Assembly (NCBI RefSeq): GCF_029960645.1
Contig: NZ_JASBQY010000008.1
Location: forward strand, 111,823-175,822
Source of the DNA: Arthrobacter sp. AL12
Lineage (GTDB): Bacteria > Actinomycetota > Actinomycetes > Actinomycetales > Micrococcaceae
Direction: 5' to 3'
Length of the DNA stretch: 64,000 nucleotides
Within the stretch, counting starts at the first letter, position 1. The number at the start of each line of letters is the position of its first letter. Below the pieces are notes generated by a model. It made no database searches. It was not told where the DNA came from and was given only the letters and a program-made list of their open reading frames with translations. The position numbers and the translations under genes are program-made. This document shows, in pieces, positions 45,195 to 58,890 of the stretch.

Positions 45195-46021
45195 CAGGGA
45201 CCCTTCGTGGGATCCGCGCCCGGCCGCCCGTGGAAGATCGAGGTCTTCCCCGACACGGAGTTGGTACGGACCAGCATGAGCTGGGTGTCAGGGCCGGCAA
45301 TGGTCTGCACGCTTCCGCTGGGCTGGTTGTACCTTTGGTCGTTAATCACGATGGCGCCGCTGGCGGACTTGGCGATGATGTCCACGCCGACGTCGTGCGG
45401 GAGGCGGATGGTGACATCACCCGAGACCGAGTTCGCCCCGAAGTCCTCGGTGAAGCCGTGCAGGTCGAAGCTCAGGTCCCCGCTGACGGTGTTGGCGCGG
45501 ATGTGGCTGAAATCGCCGGAGGCCGTGACCTCGCCGGAGACGCTCTTGGCCGTCAGGACGCCGTGGTGGTTGCGGGCGATCACTTCGCCGCTCACGGTGC
45601 TGACCGACAGGTCCCCGGAGGTTCCGTCGGCCAGGACGGAACCGGACACCGTGTTCAGCCGGGTGCGCCCGCTGATCCCCGAGACCATGCCGTCGCCGCT
45701 GACGGTGCCTGCCTCGACCTCGACGCCGGCGGGCAGGGCGATGCTGATGACCACCGAGTTGCTGCTGCTGTTGTTGACGGTGCCCATGAGGTTCTTGAAC
45801 CAGCCCTGCGGCCCGTTCAGCTGGTGCCGGACCTCCAGGCGGCCGTCGACGAGGCTGACCGCCAGCGGGTCCCCGTGCACGTCGGCCACTTCGATCCGGG
45901 CGACGGCCTCATCGTGCGTGACGATGTCAAACCGGCCCCGGACGATGCCGAGCTTAAGCGAGCTGACGCCGTCGACGTCGATGGTCTGCGGACCGGTGAC
46001 GGTCCAGTAGTTCTCTGCCAT
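45194..46021 (-). CDS. DUF4097 family beta-strand-repeat protein
   Basis: A 275-residue protein of the DUF4097 adhesin-like family, built of beta strands with recurring TVSGD/SVSGE units (about ten, spaced 18-22 residues), expected to form a right-handed beta-helix. No signal peptide or anchor is visible, so likely cytoplasmic. Start ATG 46021 chosen for the AGGAGG 4 nt upstream, over an upstream in-frame ATG. Function unknown. DUF4097 genes are often paired with PadR regulators, as here. Confidence 0.85.
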   Translation of the reverse strand: MAENYWTVTGPQTIDVDGVSSLKLGIVRGRFDIVTHDEAVARIEVADVHGDPLAVSLVDGRLEVRHQLNGPQGWFKNLMGTVNNSSSNSVVISIALPAGVEVEAGTVSGDGMVSGISGRTRLNTVSGSVLADGTSGDLSVSTVSGEVIARNHHGVLTAKSVSGEVTASGDFSHIRANTVSGDLSFDLHGFTEDFGANSVSGDVTIRLPHDVGVDIIAKSASGAIVINDQRYNQPSGSVQTIAGPDTQLMLVRTNSVSGKTSIFHGRPGADPTKGP

Positions 46022-46058
46022 GGTTCCTCCGGGCGGGGCGATACTGCTGCGAATCAAT

Positions 46059-46122
46059 GCGATATATCGTGACTATAAAGTCACGATATATCGCCGAATT
46101 TGCGGAGTCAAGATATATCGCG
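46059..46122 (-). promoter_or_regulatory. promoter with three CGATATATCG-type operator elements
   Basis: A 15-bp perfect inverted repeat (46059-46073 and 46080-46094, 6-nt spacer) contains two copies of CGATATATCG; a third, AGATATATCG, lies at 46111-46120. On the minus strand a TTGACT -35 (46106-46111) and TATATC -10 overlap these elements. Best read as the autoregulated promoter of the DUF4097-padR pair. Confidence 0.65.
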
Positions 46123-46151
46123 AAGTTCCCGGGGGCGTCGTGGGGCGCAGG

Positions 46152-46751
46152 CTACTCCGGGGCGTCGATTTTCAGCCACTGGAACCAGCCGCGGTGCAGC
46201 ACGAGCCAGGCCATCAGCCCGTAGCCGGCCTGGCCGGGGGTGCCGCCGTTGGCGGCGAGGTCCTGGCGCCACTGCTCGTGGTTCAGCAGGGGGGAGAACG
46301 TGTCGACGTACAGGTGTTTGCGCCGCGTGGTGACGTCGGCAAAGGCGGTGTTGAGCTCGCCGAGCCTGCGGTTCTGGGTCGGGTCCAGGGTCGGCGGCGG
46401 TCCCACGACGAAGACCTCGATCTTGTTCTGCGACGCGGAGTCGAGGATGTTGGCGAGGTTGAGCCGGCTGCGGGCCGTAGAGAGCCCGAACTCGACGTCG
46501 CGTCCCGAGAGCCCGATCACCAGGCGGTTCTCGTGGCGGTCGTTGAAGCGCCGGCCGGCTTCCTGGAACCAGCGGGCGGCCAGGCCTTCCGTGCCTTCCT
46601 GCGGGCAGGGCAGGGAATAGCACTCCAGGGACAGCCCGTCCTGCGGCGTGCGCGCCAGCACCCGCCCCAGCCAGCCCAGCGCGCGGGGATCTCCCAGCCC
46701 GGCCAGCATTTCATCGCCCACGGCTGCGATCCGCAGCTTTCGATCTTCCAC
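46152..46751 (-). CDS. SGNH/GDSL-like hydrolase with altered catalytic blocks
   Basis: A 199-residue protein with the SGNH fold order: a block I segment AAVGDEMLAGLGD, where the nucleophile position of the usual GDSL reads Glu; LVIGLSGRDVEFG; VFVVGPPPTLDP; and near the end GGTPGQAGYGLMAWL, where the usual catalytic Asp-x-x-His is not visible. It may be a pseudo-enzyme or bind a ligand. Start ATG 46751. Between the DUF4097 and kgd genes on the same strand. Confidence 0.7.
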   Translation of the reverse strand: MEDRKLRIAAVGDEMLAGLGDPRALGWLGRVLARTPQDGLSLECYSLPCPQEGTEGLAARWFQEAGRRFNDRHENRLVIGLSGRDVEFGLSTARSRLNLANILDSASQNKIEVFVVGPPPTLDPTQNRRLGELNTAFADVTTRRKHLYVDTFSPLLNHEQWRQDLAANGGTPGQAGYGLMAWLVLHRGWFQWLKIDAPE

Positions 46752-46830
46752 GACTACCTCTTCACTTCAGAGCGTCCATTAAGCCGTCCCCGCCATTCGT
46801 GATAGGGGGACAAAGCCGGTTAAACAACGG

Positions 46831-46870
46831 TGCCCGGCCGGAGTTGCATCTTTCCATCTCCGGCCGGGCA
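46831..46870 (-). terminator. likely intrinsic terminator after kgd
   Basis: A 12-bp perfect stem (46831-46842, 46859-46870) with a 16-nt loop, 10 nt past the kgd stop. On the minus strand it is followed by a short TTGTTTA run, so termination is probable but not textbook. Confidence 0.6.
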
Positions 46871-46879
46871 GCGCTGACC

Positions 46880-52486
<5,607 letters not shown>

Positions 52487-52872
52487 GCCGCGGCGCTGGC
52501 GCGGCGGCCGCATTCGGGCGCCACCTGCGGTGTCCCGACGGCGGCCGGCGCCCGCCGCTCCTGTAGACTGAAACTCTTATGGACAGTAAATCTAGGTGCC
52601 GGCCTGGGGGCTGTCAGGCGGGAACGGAAACCGTTCCCGCGCAGTCCACCCGAAGAGCCGGCAAACCCCGAACACATGCCCATCATTCGCCGGCGGCACG
52701 CCCGCCAAATGCCCTTCAAAACAACGGGACCTGCCAGGAAACAGGGTCGGCCGCGGCTGATCATCCTCCGCCAGGCACCCCGTCCCGGCGCCCAGGCACC
52801 CGATACCCCGTCACCCGGTCCTCCGGCAGCCGGGCGCTGCGCCGCGCCGCCGGCCCGGAAGCAGGCCGCTAA
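52487..52872 (+). other. 386-nt region with a probable structured leader before the CNNM pair
   Basis: TAGACT (52564-52569) is a likely -10. From about 52579 to 52872 the region holds a perfect 10-bp hairpin (52618-52627, 52631-52640, AAA loop) and further GC-rich complementary stretches. A 97-codon frame (ATG 52579) ends TAA exactly at the ATG 52873, but its codon use is not like its neighbours. Could be a cis-regulatory RNA for a metal-related exporter; it does not match the M-box, yybP-ykoY or other leaders I know. Confidence 0.4.
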
Positions 52873-54210
52873 ATGGAGTGGCTTCTTCTCGGAGCAGGCC
52901 TGCTGCTCATCCTCGGAACCGGCTTTTTCGTCGCCGTTGAATTTTCCCTCGTTGCCCTTGACCAGGCCACCGTCCAGCGGGCCGTGGATGACGGCGATAC
53001 TGCTGCCGCGCCCCTGCTCAAATGCCTCAAGTCCCTGTCGACGCAGCTCTCCAGCTGCCAGCTGGGCATCACCATCACCACGCTGCTCACCGGCTACGTC
53101 ATGGAGCCTTCGGTGGGCAAACTGCTCGAAGCCCCGCTGGGCGCCCTGGGCCTGCCGGAGGCCGCGGTTTCCTCCGTGTCGCTGGTCATGGCGATGGCGT
53201 TCGCAACCCTCCTGTCCATGCTGATCGGCGAGCTGGTCCCGAAAAACATGGCCATCGCGCTGTCATTCCAGGTCGGCAAGGCCCTGGCCCGGCCGCAGCT
53301 GATGTTCACGGCTGTCTTCAGGCCCGCCATTGTGGTGCTCAACGGCTTCTCCAACAAGGTGCTGAACATCTTCGGCCTTGAGGCCAAGGAGGAGATTTCC
53401 GGCGCCCGGACTCCGGCCGAGCTGGCCTCCCTCGTCCGCCGCTCGGCGGCGATGGGAACCCTCGACGCCGGGACCGCCAACTTCATCGCCCGGACCCTCA
53501 AGTTCTCGGGCCGGACAGCAGCGGACGTCATGACGCCCCGCATCCGGGTCGAGACCATCGACGGCGACCAGCCGGTCTCCGACATTGTCGAGGCCGCACG
53601 CCGCACGGGTTATTCGCGCTTCCCGGTCATCGGGGAATCCTCGGACGACATCCGCGGCGTGGTGCACATCAAGAAGGCCATCGCCGTCCCCTCGGGCCGG
53701 CGCGCCAAGCTGGAGGCCGGGGCCATCATGACCGATGTGCTCCGGGTCCCGGAAACCATCCACCTCGATGCCCTGCTGGCGGAACTGCGCGAAGGCAATC
53801 TGCAGCTGGCCGTGGTCCTGGACGAGTACGGCGGGACCGCCGGCATCGCCACCCTGGAGGACCTCGTCGAGGAAATCGTCGGGGAGGTGGCCGACGAACA
53901 CGACAAGGTGCGTCCGGGACTGCTGCAAAGCGCGTCGGGGGACTGGTACTTCCCGGGGCTGCTTCGCCCCGATGAACTCTCCGAACAGATTCCGGGCCTG
54001 ACCGTGCCCGACGAGTCTGCCTATGAAACGGTGGGAGGCTACGTCATGAGCAAGTTGGGCCGGATCGCAGCGGTGGGGGACACGGTCGACGTCGACGGCG
54101 GCACCCTGGCCGTCACCCGCATGGACGGGCGCAGGATTGACCGGATCTGCTTCAAACCGGTCCCGGTGCACCAGAGGGAGCACTCCAACGGCCAGGTCGG
54201 TGTCGCATGA
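52873..54210 (+). CDS. CNNM/CBS-domain (CorC-like, hemolysin family) membrane protein
   Basis: A 445-residue protein: DUF21/CNNM domain with three or four helices (GTGFFVAVEFSLVALD, ELVPKNMAIALS), then two CBS domains (TAADVMTPRIRVETID; RVPETIHLDALL, LDEYGGTAGIATLEDLVEEIVGE), then a CorC transporter-associated C-domain. Linked to Mg or Co efflux in bacteria. ATG 52873. ATGA overlap with its paralogue downstream. Confidence 0.92.
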   Translation: MEWLLLGAGLLLILGTGFFVAVEFSLVALDQATVQRAVDDGDTAAAPLLKCLKSLSTQLSSCQLGITITTLLTGYVMEPSVGKLLEAPLGALGLPEAAVSSVSLVMAMAFATLLSMLIGELVPKNMAIALSFQVGKALARPQLMFTAVFRPAIVVLNGFSNKVLNIFGLEAKEEISGARTPAELASLVRRSAAMGTLDAGTANFIARTLKFSGRTAADVMTPRIRVETIDGDQPVSDIVEAARRTGYSRFPVIGESSDDIRGVVHIKKAIAVPSGRRAKLEAGAIMTDVLRVPETIHLDALLAELREGNLQLAVVLDEYGGTAGIATLEDLVEEIVGEVADEHDKVRPGLLQSASGDWYFPGLLRPDELSEQIPGLTVPDESAYETVGGYVMSKLGRIAAVGDTVDVDGGTLAVTRMDGRRIDRICFKPVPVHQREHSNGQVGVA

Positions 54211-55271
54211 GCGACTGGGCGGGAATCCTCTGGCTGGTGGTGCTGCTGCTCGGCAACGCCTTCTTTGTTGGTGCCGAATTCGCGGTCATGTCCGCCCGCC
54301 GGAGCCAGATCGAGCCGCTCGCCGAGGCGGGATCCAAGCGGGCGCAAACCACCCTGCGGGCCATGGAAAACGTCTCGCTGATGCTCGCCTGCGCGCAGCT
54401 CGGGATCACGGTCTGCTCGCTGCTGATCCTGCAGGTGGCCGAACCGGCGATCCACCACCTGATGGCCGTGCCGCTGGAGGCCGTCGGCATCCCGGTGGAA
54501 ATCGCCGACATTGTGGCCTTCGCGGTCGCCCTGCTGCTGGTCACCTTCCTGCACGTCACCATCGGCGAGATGGTCCCGAAGAACATTTCGGTCTCCGTGG
54601 CGGACAAAGCAGCCCTGCTGCTGGCGCCGCCGCTGATGTTCATCGCCCGGCTGGTCAAGCCGGTGATCGTCGCGCTCAACTGGTCCGCGAACCACATCCT
54701 GAAATTGATGCGGATCGAGCCGAAGGATGAAGTCACCTCCTCCTTCACGCTCGAGGAAGTCCAGTCGATTGTGCAGGAATCCACCCGCCACGGGCTCGTG
54801 GATGACGACGCCGGACTCATCACCGGAGCGCTGGAGTTCTCCGAACACACCGCGGCCGATGTGATGGTCCCGCTCGACAAGCTCGTGATGATGAAATCGA
54901 ACACCACCCCGGTGGAGTTCGAGAAGGCCGTAAGCCGCACCGGGTTCTCCCGCTTCCCGATGCTCGACGACGACGGGATGCTCTCCGGCTACCTGCACAT
55001 CAAGGACGTGCTCTCGATCCCCGACGCGGCGTACCACCAGCCGATCGCGGAGAGCCACATCCGGTCGCTGGCGAACCTGGCGATGGACGACGAAATCGAG
55101 ACGGCCATGTCTGTCATGCAGCGGACCGGCTCGCACCTGGCGCGCGTGATCGGCCCGGACGGCCTCACCCAGGGCGTCCTGTTCCTGGAGGACGTAATTG
55201 AGCAGCTCGTCGGCGAGATCCGGGACGCCACCCAGGCCACCGGCTACCGCAGGCTCGGCCAGGACCAGTAG
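54207..55271 (+). CDS. CNNM/CBS-domain (hemolysin family) membrane protein
   Basis: A 354-residue paralogue of the upstream protein: LGNAFFVGAEFAVMSARRSQIEPLAE and TIGEMVPKNISVS in the DUF21 domain, then CBS segments (TAADVMVPLDKLVMM; GFSRFPMLDDDGML; GVLFLEDVIEQLVGEI). It lacks the C-terminal CorC domain that its partner keeps. The paired long and short genes are common in actinobacteria and may form a heteromer. Confidence 0.92.
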   Translation: MSDWAGILWLVVLLLGNAFFVGAEFAVMSARRSQIEPLAEAGSKRAQTTLRAMENVSLMLACAQLGITVCSLLILQVAEPAIHHLMAVPLEAVGIPVEIADIVAFAVALLLVTFLHVTIGEMVPKNISVSVADKAALLLAPPLMFIARLVKPVIVALNWSANHILKLMRIEPKDEVTSSFTLEEVQSIVQESTRHGLVDDDAGLITGALEFSEHTAADVMVPLDKLVMMKSNTTPVEFEKAVSRTGFSRFPMLDDDGMLSGYLHIKDVLSIPDAAYHQPIAESHIRSLANLAMDDEIETAMSVMQRTGSHLARVIGPDGLTQGVLFLEDVIEQLVGEIRDATQATGYRRLGQDQ

Positions 55272-55279
55272 GTGCCGGC

Positions 55280-55316
55280 GTATCCCTAAATAGGAATCAT
55301 TCCTATTTAGGGATAC
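55280..55316 (+). promoter_or_regulatory. 37-bp perfect palindrome, probable Zur operator
   Basis: Two 18-bp perfect arms around a single C (55298). The core TAGGAAT-C-ATTCCTA (55291-55305) has the 7-1-7 spacing and AAT-N-ATT centre of Fur-family boxes. It lies 49 nt before the zinc-binding lipoprotein gene, and a Zur/Fur-type gene sits 4 kb downstream. It might also act as a terminator for the CNNM pair. Confidence 0.65.
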
Positions 55317-55364
55317 ACTCGGAGCTATTGCTCCTGATTCTCAATAACAGATCCGAGGTTTTCC

Positions 55365-56336
55365 GTGCACCGTCCCGCTGCCCGTGCTGTCGTCGCCGCC
55401 TTTGCCGGCGCCACCCTGCTGCTGACGGCCTGCGCCCCGACGTCGGGAAACTCCGCTTCGGGGAATTCCGCCGGTGCCGGCGACGGAATCGTCGAGGTGG
55501 TTGCCTCCACCAGCGTCTACGGGGACATCGTCAGCACCATCGGTGCGGACAAGGTGCGCGTCAACTCCATCATCACGCGCACCAGTCAGGACCCGCACTC
55601 CTATGAGGCGACCACGCAGGACAAGCTGGCGGTATCCAAGGCCGAACTGTTGATCGAAAACGGCGGCGGGTATGACAGCTTCATCCACAAACTCGCGGAC
55701 GACACGGGACTGGACCACGCCAATGTCCTGAATGCTGTGGAAGCGTCCGGGCTGGCTCCGGAAGAGACCGCCGGCCCGTCCGGCACCGCCGACAGCCACG
55801 GCCATGAACATGCCGGCTTCAACGAGCACGTCTGGTACAGTCTGCCGGCCATGGCCCGGCTGGCTGACGCCATCGCGGCCAGGCTCGGCGAGCTTGAACC
55901 GTCCTCCGCCGAGACGTTCCGCGGCAACGCCGCAGCCTTCAAGGAGTCACTCGGCGGCCTCGAAACCAAGCTCGCGGGAATCAAGGCGTCCGCCGGTGCC
56001 GCACCGGTCGCCGTGACGGAACCGGTGCCGCTCTACCTGCTGGACGCCGCCGGCCTGGAAAACCAGACCCCGGACGGGTTCACCGCCGCGATCGAAGAAG
56101 ACACCGACGTGCCGCCCGCCGTACTCAAGGCGACCACCGACCTGATGGGCTCGGGCAGCGTCAGGCTGCTGGCCTACAACCAGCAGACCGAGGGCCCGCA
56201 GACGGTCGCGGTCAAGGATGCGGCAGCAGCTGCCGGTGTCCCGGTGGTGGACTTCAGCGAGACCCTGCCGGAGGGTAAGACCTACCTGCGGTGGATGACG
56301 GAGAATGTCGACAACATCGCCAAGGCACTGGCCTAG
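55365..56336 (+). CDS. znuA: zinc-binding ABC transporter lipoprotein
   Basis: A 323-residue cluster A-I solute-binding protein. Signal and lipobox LLLTAC at about residues 18-23; then VASTSVYGDIVSTIG, QDPHSYEATTQD (first metal His), a short His loop (SHGHEHAGFNEHVW) with the second and third ligands, and QQTEGPQT near the fourth. GTG 55365 with GAGG 6 nt upstream. First gene of the importer operon, under the palindrome. Confidence 0.9.
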   Translation: MHRPAARAVVAAFAGATLLLTACAPTSGNSASGNSAGAGDGIVEVVASTSVYGDIVSTIGADKVRVNSIITRTSQDPHSYEATTQDKLAVSKAELLIENGGGYDSFIHKLADDTGLDHANVLNAVEASGLAPEETAGPSGTADSHGHEHAGFNEHVWYSLPAMARLADAIAARLGELEPSSAETFRGNAAAFKESLGGLETKLAGIKASAGAAPVAVTEPVPLYLLDAAGLENQTPDGFTAAIEEDTDVPPAVLKATTDLMGSGSVRLLAYNQQTEGPQTVAVKDAAAAAGVPVVDFSETLPEGKTYLRWMTENVDNIAKALA

Positions 56337-56439
56337 GATTAGCAGACAGCCCCGTCGGACAGCCGGGTCGGCAGCCGGGTCAGACGGCCCAGGTAAAGAA
56401 TGCGAGCCAACGGCTTGCGCAGAATTCGAGGAATCCAAG

Positions 56440-57255
56440 TTGACACCCGTAGTGAGCCTCCGTGGAGCCTCCCTGACGTTCGGCAGGCGGACTTTGTGGG
56501 AGGGCCTGGATCTGGACATCAACCCGGGTGAATTCTTCGCTGTCCTCGGCCCCAACGGCAGCGGGAAAACGACATTCCTCAAGGTGCTGCTGGGCCTGCA
56601 GGAGCTCAGCTCCGGCACGGCCATGCTCGCCGGCCGGCCTGTGGAACGCGGCAGCCGGGGAATCGGCTACGTCCCGCAGCAGAAGTCCTTCGACCCTGAC
56701 ACGCCGCTGCGCGCCCGCGACCTCGTGGGGCTCGGCGTCGACGGCCACCGCTGGGGGCTCCGGCTCGGCACGGCGAGGGTGAACCGCCGAATCGACGAAC
56801 TCCTCGATCTGGTGGGGGCCGCGGATTACGCGCGGGTCCCCGTCGGGCAGCTCTCCGGCGGCGAGCAGCAGCGGTTGCGGGTGGCGCAGGCCCTTGCCAC
56901 CGATCCCAAGGTGCTGCTCTGCGACGAGCCCCTGCTGTCCCTGGACCTGCAGCACCAGCAGGCTGTGAGTGCCCTGATCAACAAACAATGCCACGACCAG
57001 GACAGTGCCGTGGTGTTCGTGACACATGAGATCAACCCGATCATGGACTACGTGGACCGCGTGCTGTATCTGGCTGGCGGACGGTTCCGGGTGGGCCCGC
57101 CGGAGGAGGTCATGACCACGGAAGTGCTGTCCGACCTTTACGGCAGCCACGTCGAAGTCATCAACGCCAACGGACGGCTGATCGTCGTCGGGCTGCCGGA
57201 CGGCGCGACGCACCACCACGAGGACGCCCACGCGGTGGCGGGGGAGGTGGGCTAG
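56440..57255 (+). CDS. znuC: zinc ABC transporter ATP-binding protein
   Basis: A 271-residue ABC ATPase: Walker A GPNGSGKTT (about residue 37), Q-loop VPQQKSF, signature [14 protein letters not shown], Walker B VLLCDEPLLSLD and H-loop VFVTHEI. A His-rich C-terminus (HHHEDAH) may sense zinc. TTG 56440 chosen with GAGG 8 nt upstream; GTG 56452 is possible. TAG runs straight into the znuB ATG. Confidence 0.9.
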   Translation: MTPVVSLRGASLTFGRRTLWEGLDLDINPGEFFAVLGPNGSGKTTFLKVLLGLQELSSGTAMLAGRPVERGSRGIGYVPQQKSFDPDTPLRARDLVGLGVDGHRWGLRLGTARVNRRIDELLDLVGAADYARVPVGQLSGGEQQRLRVAQALATDPKVLLCDEPLLSLDLQHQQAVSALINKQCHDQDSAVVFVTHEINPIMDYVDRVLYLAGGRFRVGPPEEVMTTEVLSDLYGSHVEVINANGRLIVVGLPDGATHHHEDAHAVAGEVG

Positions 57256-58146
57256 ATGGATTTGGACAGCCTGCTCAGTTCAATCTTCAACTTCGAAAAC
57301 TATGGCGAACTGCTCGCGCTGGTGCAGAACTCCCTCTGGGCGGGCGCAGTGCTGGGCCTGCTCGGCGGGCTGATCGGGACCTTCGTCATGAAGCGTGACC
57401 TGGCCTTCGCCGTCCACGGGATCTCCGAACTGTCCTTTGCCGGCGCGGCCTTTGCCCTGCTCATCGGGGTGGATATCGTCCTGGGCTCCCTGGTGGGGTC
57501 CGTGGTGGCGGCGCTGCTGCTGGGCCTGCTGGGCGTCCGCGCGCGGGACAAGAACTCGATCATCGGCGTCATCATGCCGTTCGGGCTCGGCCTGGGCATC
57601 CTGTTCCTCTCCCTGTACGAGGGGCGCGCCGCCAACAAGTTCGGGCTGCTCACCGGCCAGATCGTGTCCGTCGGAACCGTTCAGCTCCAGGTCCTGGCGA
57701 TCGCCGCCGTCGTGGTGATGATTGCCCTGGTGGCGATCTGGCGCCCGCTGACCTTCGCCAGCGTGGACCCCGACGTCGCCTCGGCCCGGGGCGTGCCCGT
57801 GCGGGCACTCTCCGTCGCGTTCATGCTGCTGCTCGGCGTCAGCGTCGCGCTCTCCATCCAGATTGTCGGCGCGCTGCTCGTGCTGGCGCTGCTGATCACT
57901 CCCGCGGCGGCGGCCATGCGGGTGACGTCTTCACCCCGGCTGGTAGTGATCCTCAGCGTGGTGTTCGCGATGACGGCCACCGTCGGCGGCATCCTGCTGG
58001 CCCTCGGCGGCCGGATCCCCATTAGCCCGTACGTGACGACGCTGTCCTTCCTGATCTACGTCGTCTGCCGGGTGATCGGCGGGTTCCGAGCCAAGCGCGG
58101 TAGCGACGGCCGGGTGCTGCGCAGCACGGCCGTGCCGGCCGCCTGA
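57256..58146 (+). CDS. znuB: zinc ABC transporter permease
   Basis: A 296-residue ABC-3 family permease with about eight helices; GLLGGLIGTFVMKRDLAFAVHGISE, ARDKNSIIGVIM and QIVGALLVLALLITPAA are the family blocks. ATG directly after the znuC stop, ribosome site GGGGAGG within znuC. Forms the membrane channel with ZnuC and ZnuA. A weak 8-bp inverted repeat at 58144-58175 follows but lacks a T run. Confidence 0.92.
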   Translation: MDLDSLLSSIFNFENYGELLALVQNSLWAGAVLGLLGGLIGTFVMKRDLAFAVHGISELSFAGAAFALLIGVDIVLGSLVGSVVAALLLGLLGVRARDKNSIIGVIMPFGLGLGILFLSLYEGRAANKFGLLTGQIVSVGTVQLQVLAIAAVVVMIALVAIWRPLTFASVDPDVASARGVPVRALSVAFMLLLGVSVALSIQIVGALLVLALLITPAAAAMRVTSSPRLVVILSVVFAMTATVGGILLALGGRIPISPYVTTLSFLIYVVCRVIGGFRAKRGSDGRVLRSTAVPAA

Positions 58147-58202
58147 GCGGGCCTGGCCAACGCGCCGCCCGCTCAAGAGTGCATTCCTTCAAGGAGGTGT
58201 TC

Positions 58203-58249
58203 TTGCATCACTGCAAGAATGCATTTGTGCAATCTTTGCAGTCGTGCAA
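58203..58249 (+). promoter_or_regulatory. twin TetR-type operators (TTGCA-N4-TGCAA)
   Basis: TTGCA-TCAC-TGCAA at 58203-58216 and TTGCA-GTCG-TGCAA at 58236-58249, spaced 33 bp centre to centre, about three helical turns. The first extends to TTCTTGCA/TGCAAGAA. They sit directly before the TetR-MFS pair. Confidence 0.7.
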
Positions 58250-58260
58250 TTCTTGAACCC

Positions 58261-58890
58261 ATGACTGCCGCCGCTCCTCTGCCCCTGCGTGAGCGCAAAA
58301 AAGCCGAGACCTGGACCGCCCTCCATGAGGCGGCCGCGTCGCTTGCCCTGCAGCACGGCGTGGACCAGACCACAGTGGAGGCCATCGCCTCCAGTGCCGG
58401 CGTCTCCCCGCGGACCTTCTTCAACTATTTTCCGGTGAAGGAAGACGCCATCGTGGGGTTGCGTGAACCTGTCCTGGACGAGGAACAACTGTCCGGCATC
58501 TCCACCACTGCCGATGATTTGGTCGGGCAGGTGTCGAGGCTGCTGATGACGGTCGCCTGGACGGCGATCGGGGGCACCGACCGCACACGTCGCCGCCAGC
58601 TGATTGCCCGGTACCCCAATCTGGGACGCCGCCACATGGACTATATGGTCAAAGCCGAGAGCCTCGTCTGCCGGGGGATCTCCGGTGTGCTGGCCCGGGA
58701 CCCGTCCTGGACGGACGGTGCCGAGGGCTTCAGTCTGGAGGAAACCGCGCGCATGCTGGTCATGATCGCCGGCGTCCCTCTCCGCTTCGAAATCACCTCG
58801 ACCGATTTTAACCCCGCCGGGGGCATCTCCACGGAAACCCTCGGACCCTCGCTGGCCCTACTCCACCATTTACTAAGGAAGCTTTCATGA
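58261..58890 (+). CDS. TetR family transcriptional regulator
   Basis: A 209-residue repressor. KAETWTALHEAAASLALQHG, VEAIASSAGVSPRTFFNYFPVKEDAI is the TetR helix-turn-helix; the rest is a ligand-binding helical domain. Start ATG 58261, 12 nt after the second operator, so it should block its own transcription. Stop overlaps the transporter ATG by 4 nt. The inducer is unknown, probably an exported compound. Confidence 0.9.
   Translation: MTAAAPLPLRERKKAETWTALHEAAASLALQHGVDQTTVEAIASSAGVSPRTFFNYFPVKEDAIVGLREPVLDEEQLSGISTTADDLVGQVSRLLMTVAWTAIGGTDRTRRRQLIARYPNLGRRHMDYMVKAESLVCRGISGVLARDPSWTDGAEGFSLEETARMLVMIAGVPLRFEITSTDFNPAGGISTETLGPSLALLHHLLRKLS

Noticed and set aside
52579..52872. M-box or yybP-ykoY riboswitch before the CNNM genes
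   Set aside because: Expected because of the gene type, but the conserved core sequences are not there; kept only as an unexplained leader.
54039..55136. 365-codon minus-strand frame opposite the CNNM genes
   Set aside because: His/Arg/Gln-rich shadow of two real genes.
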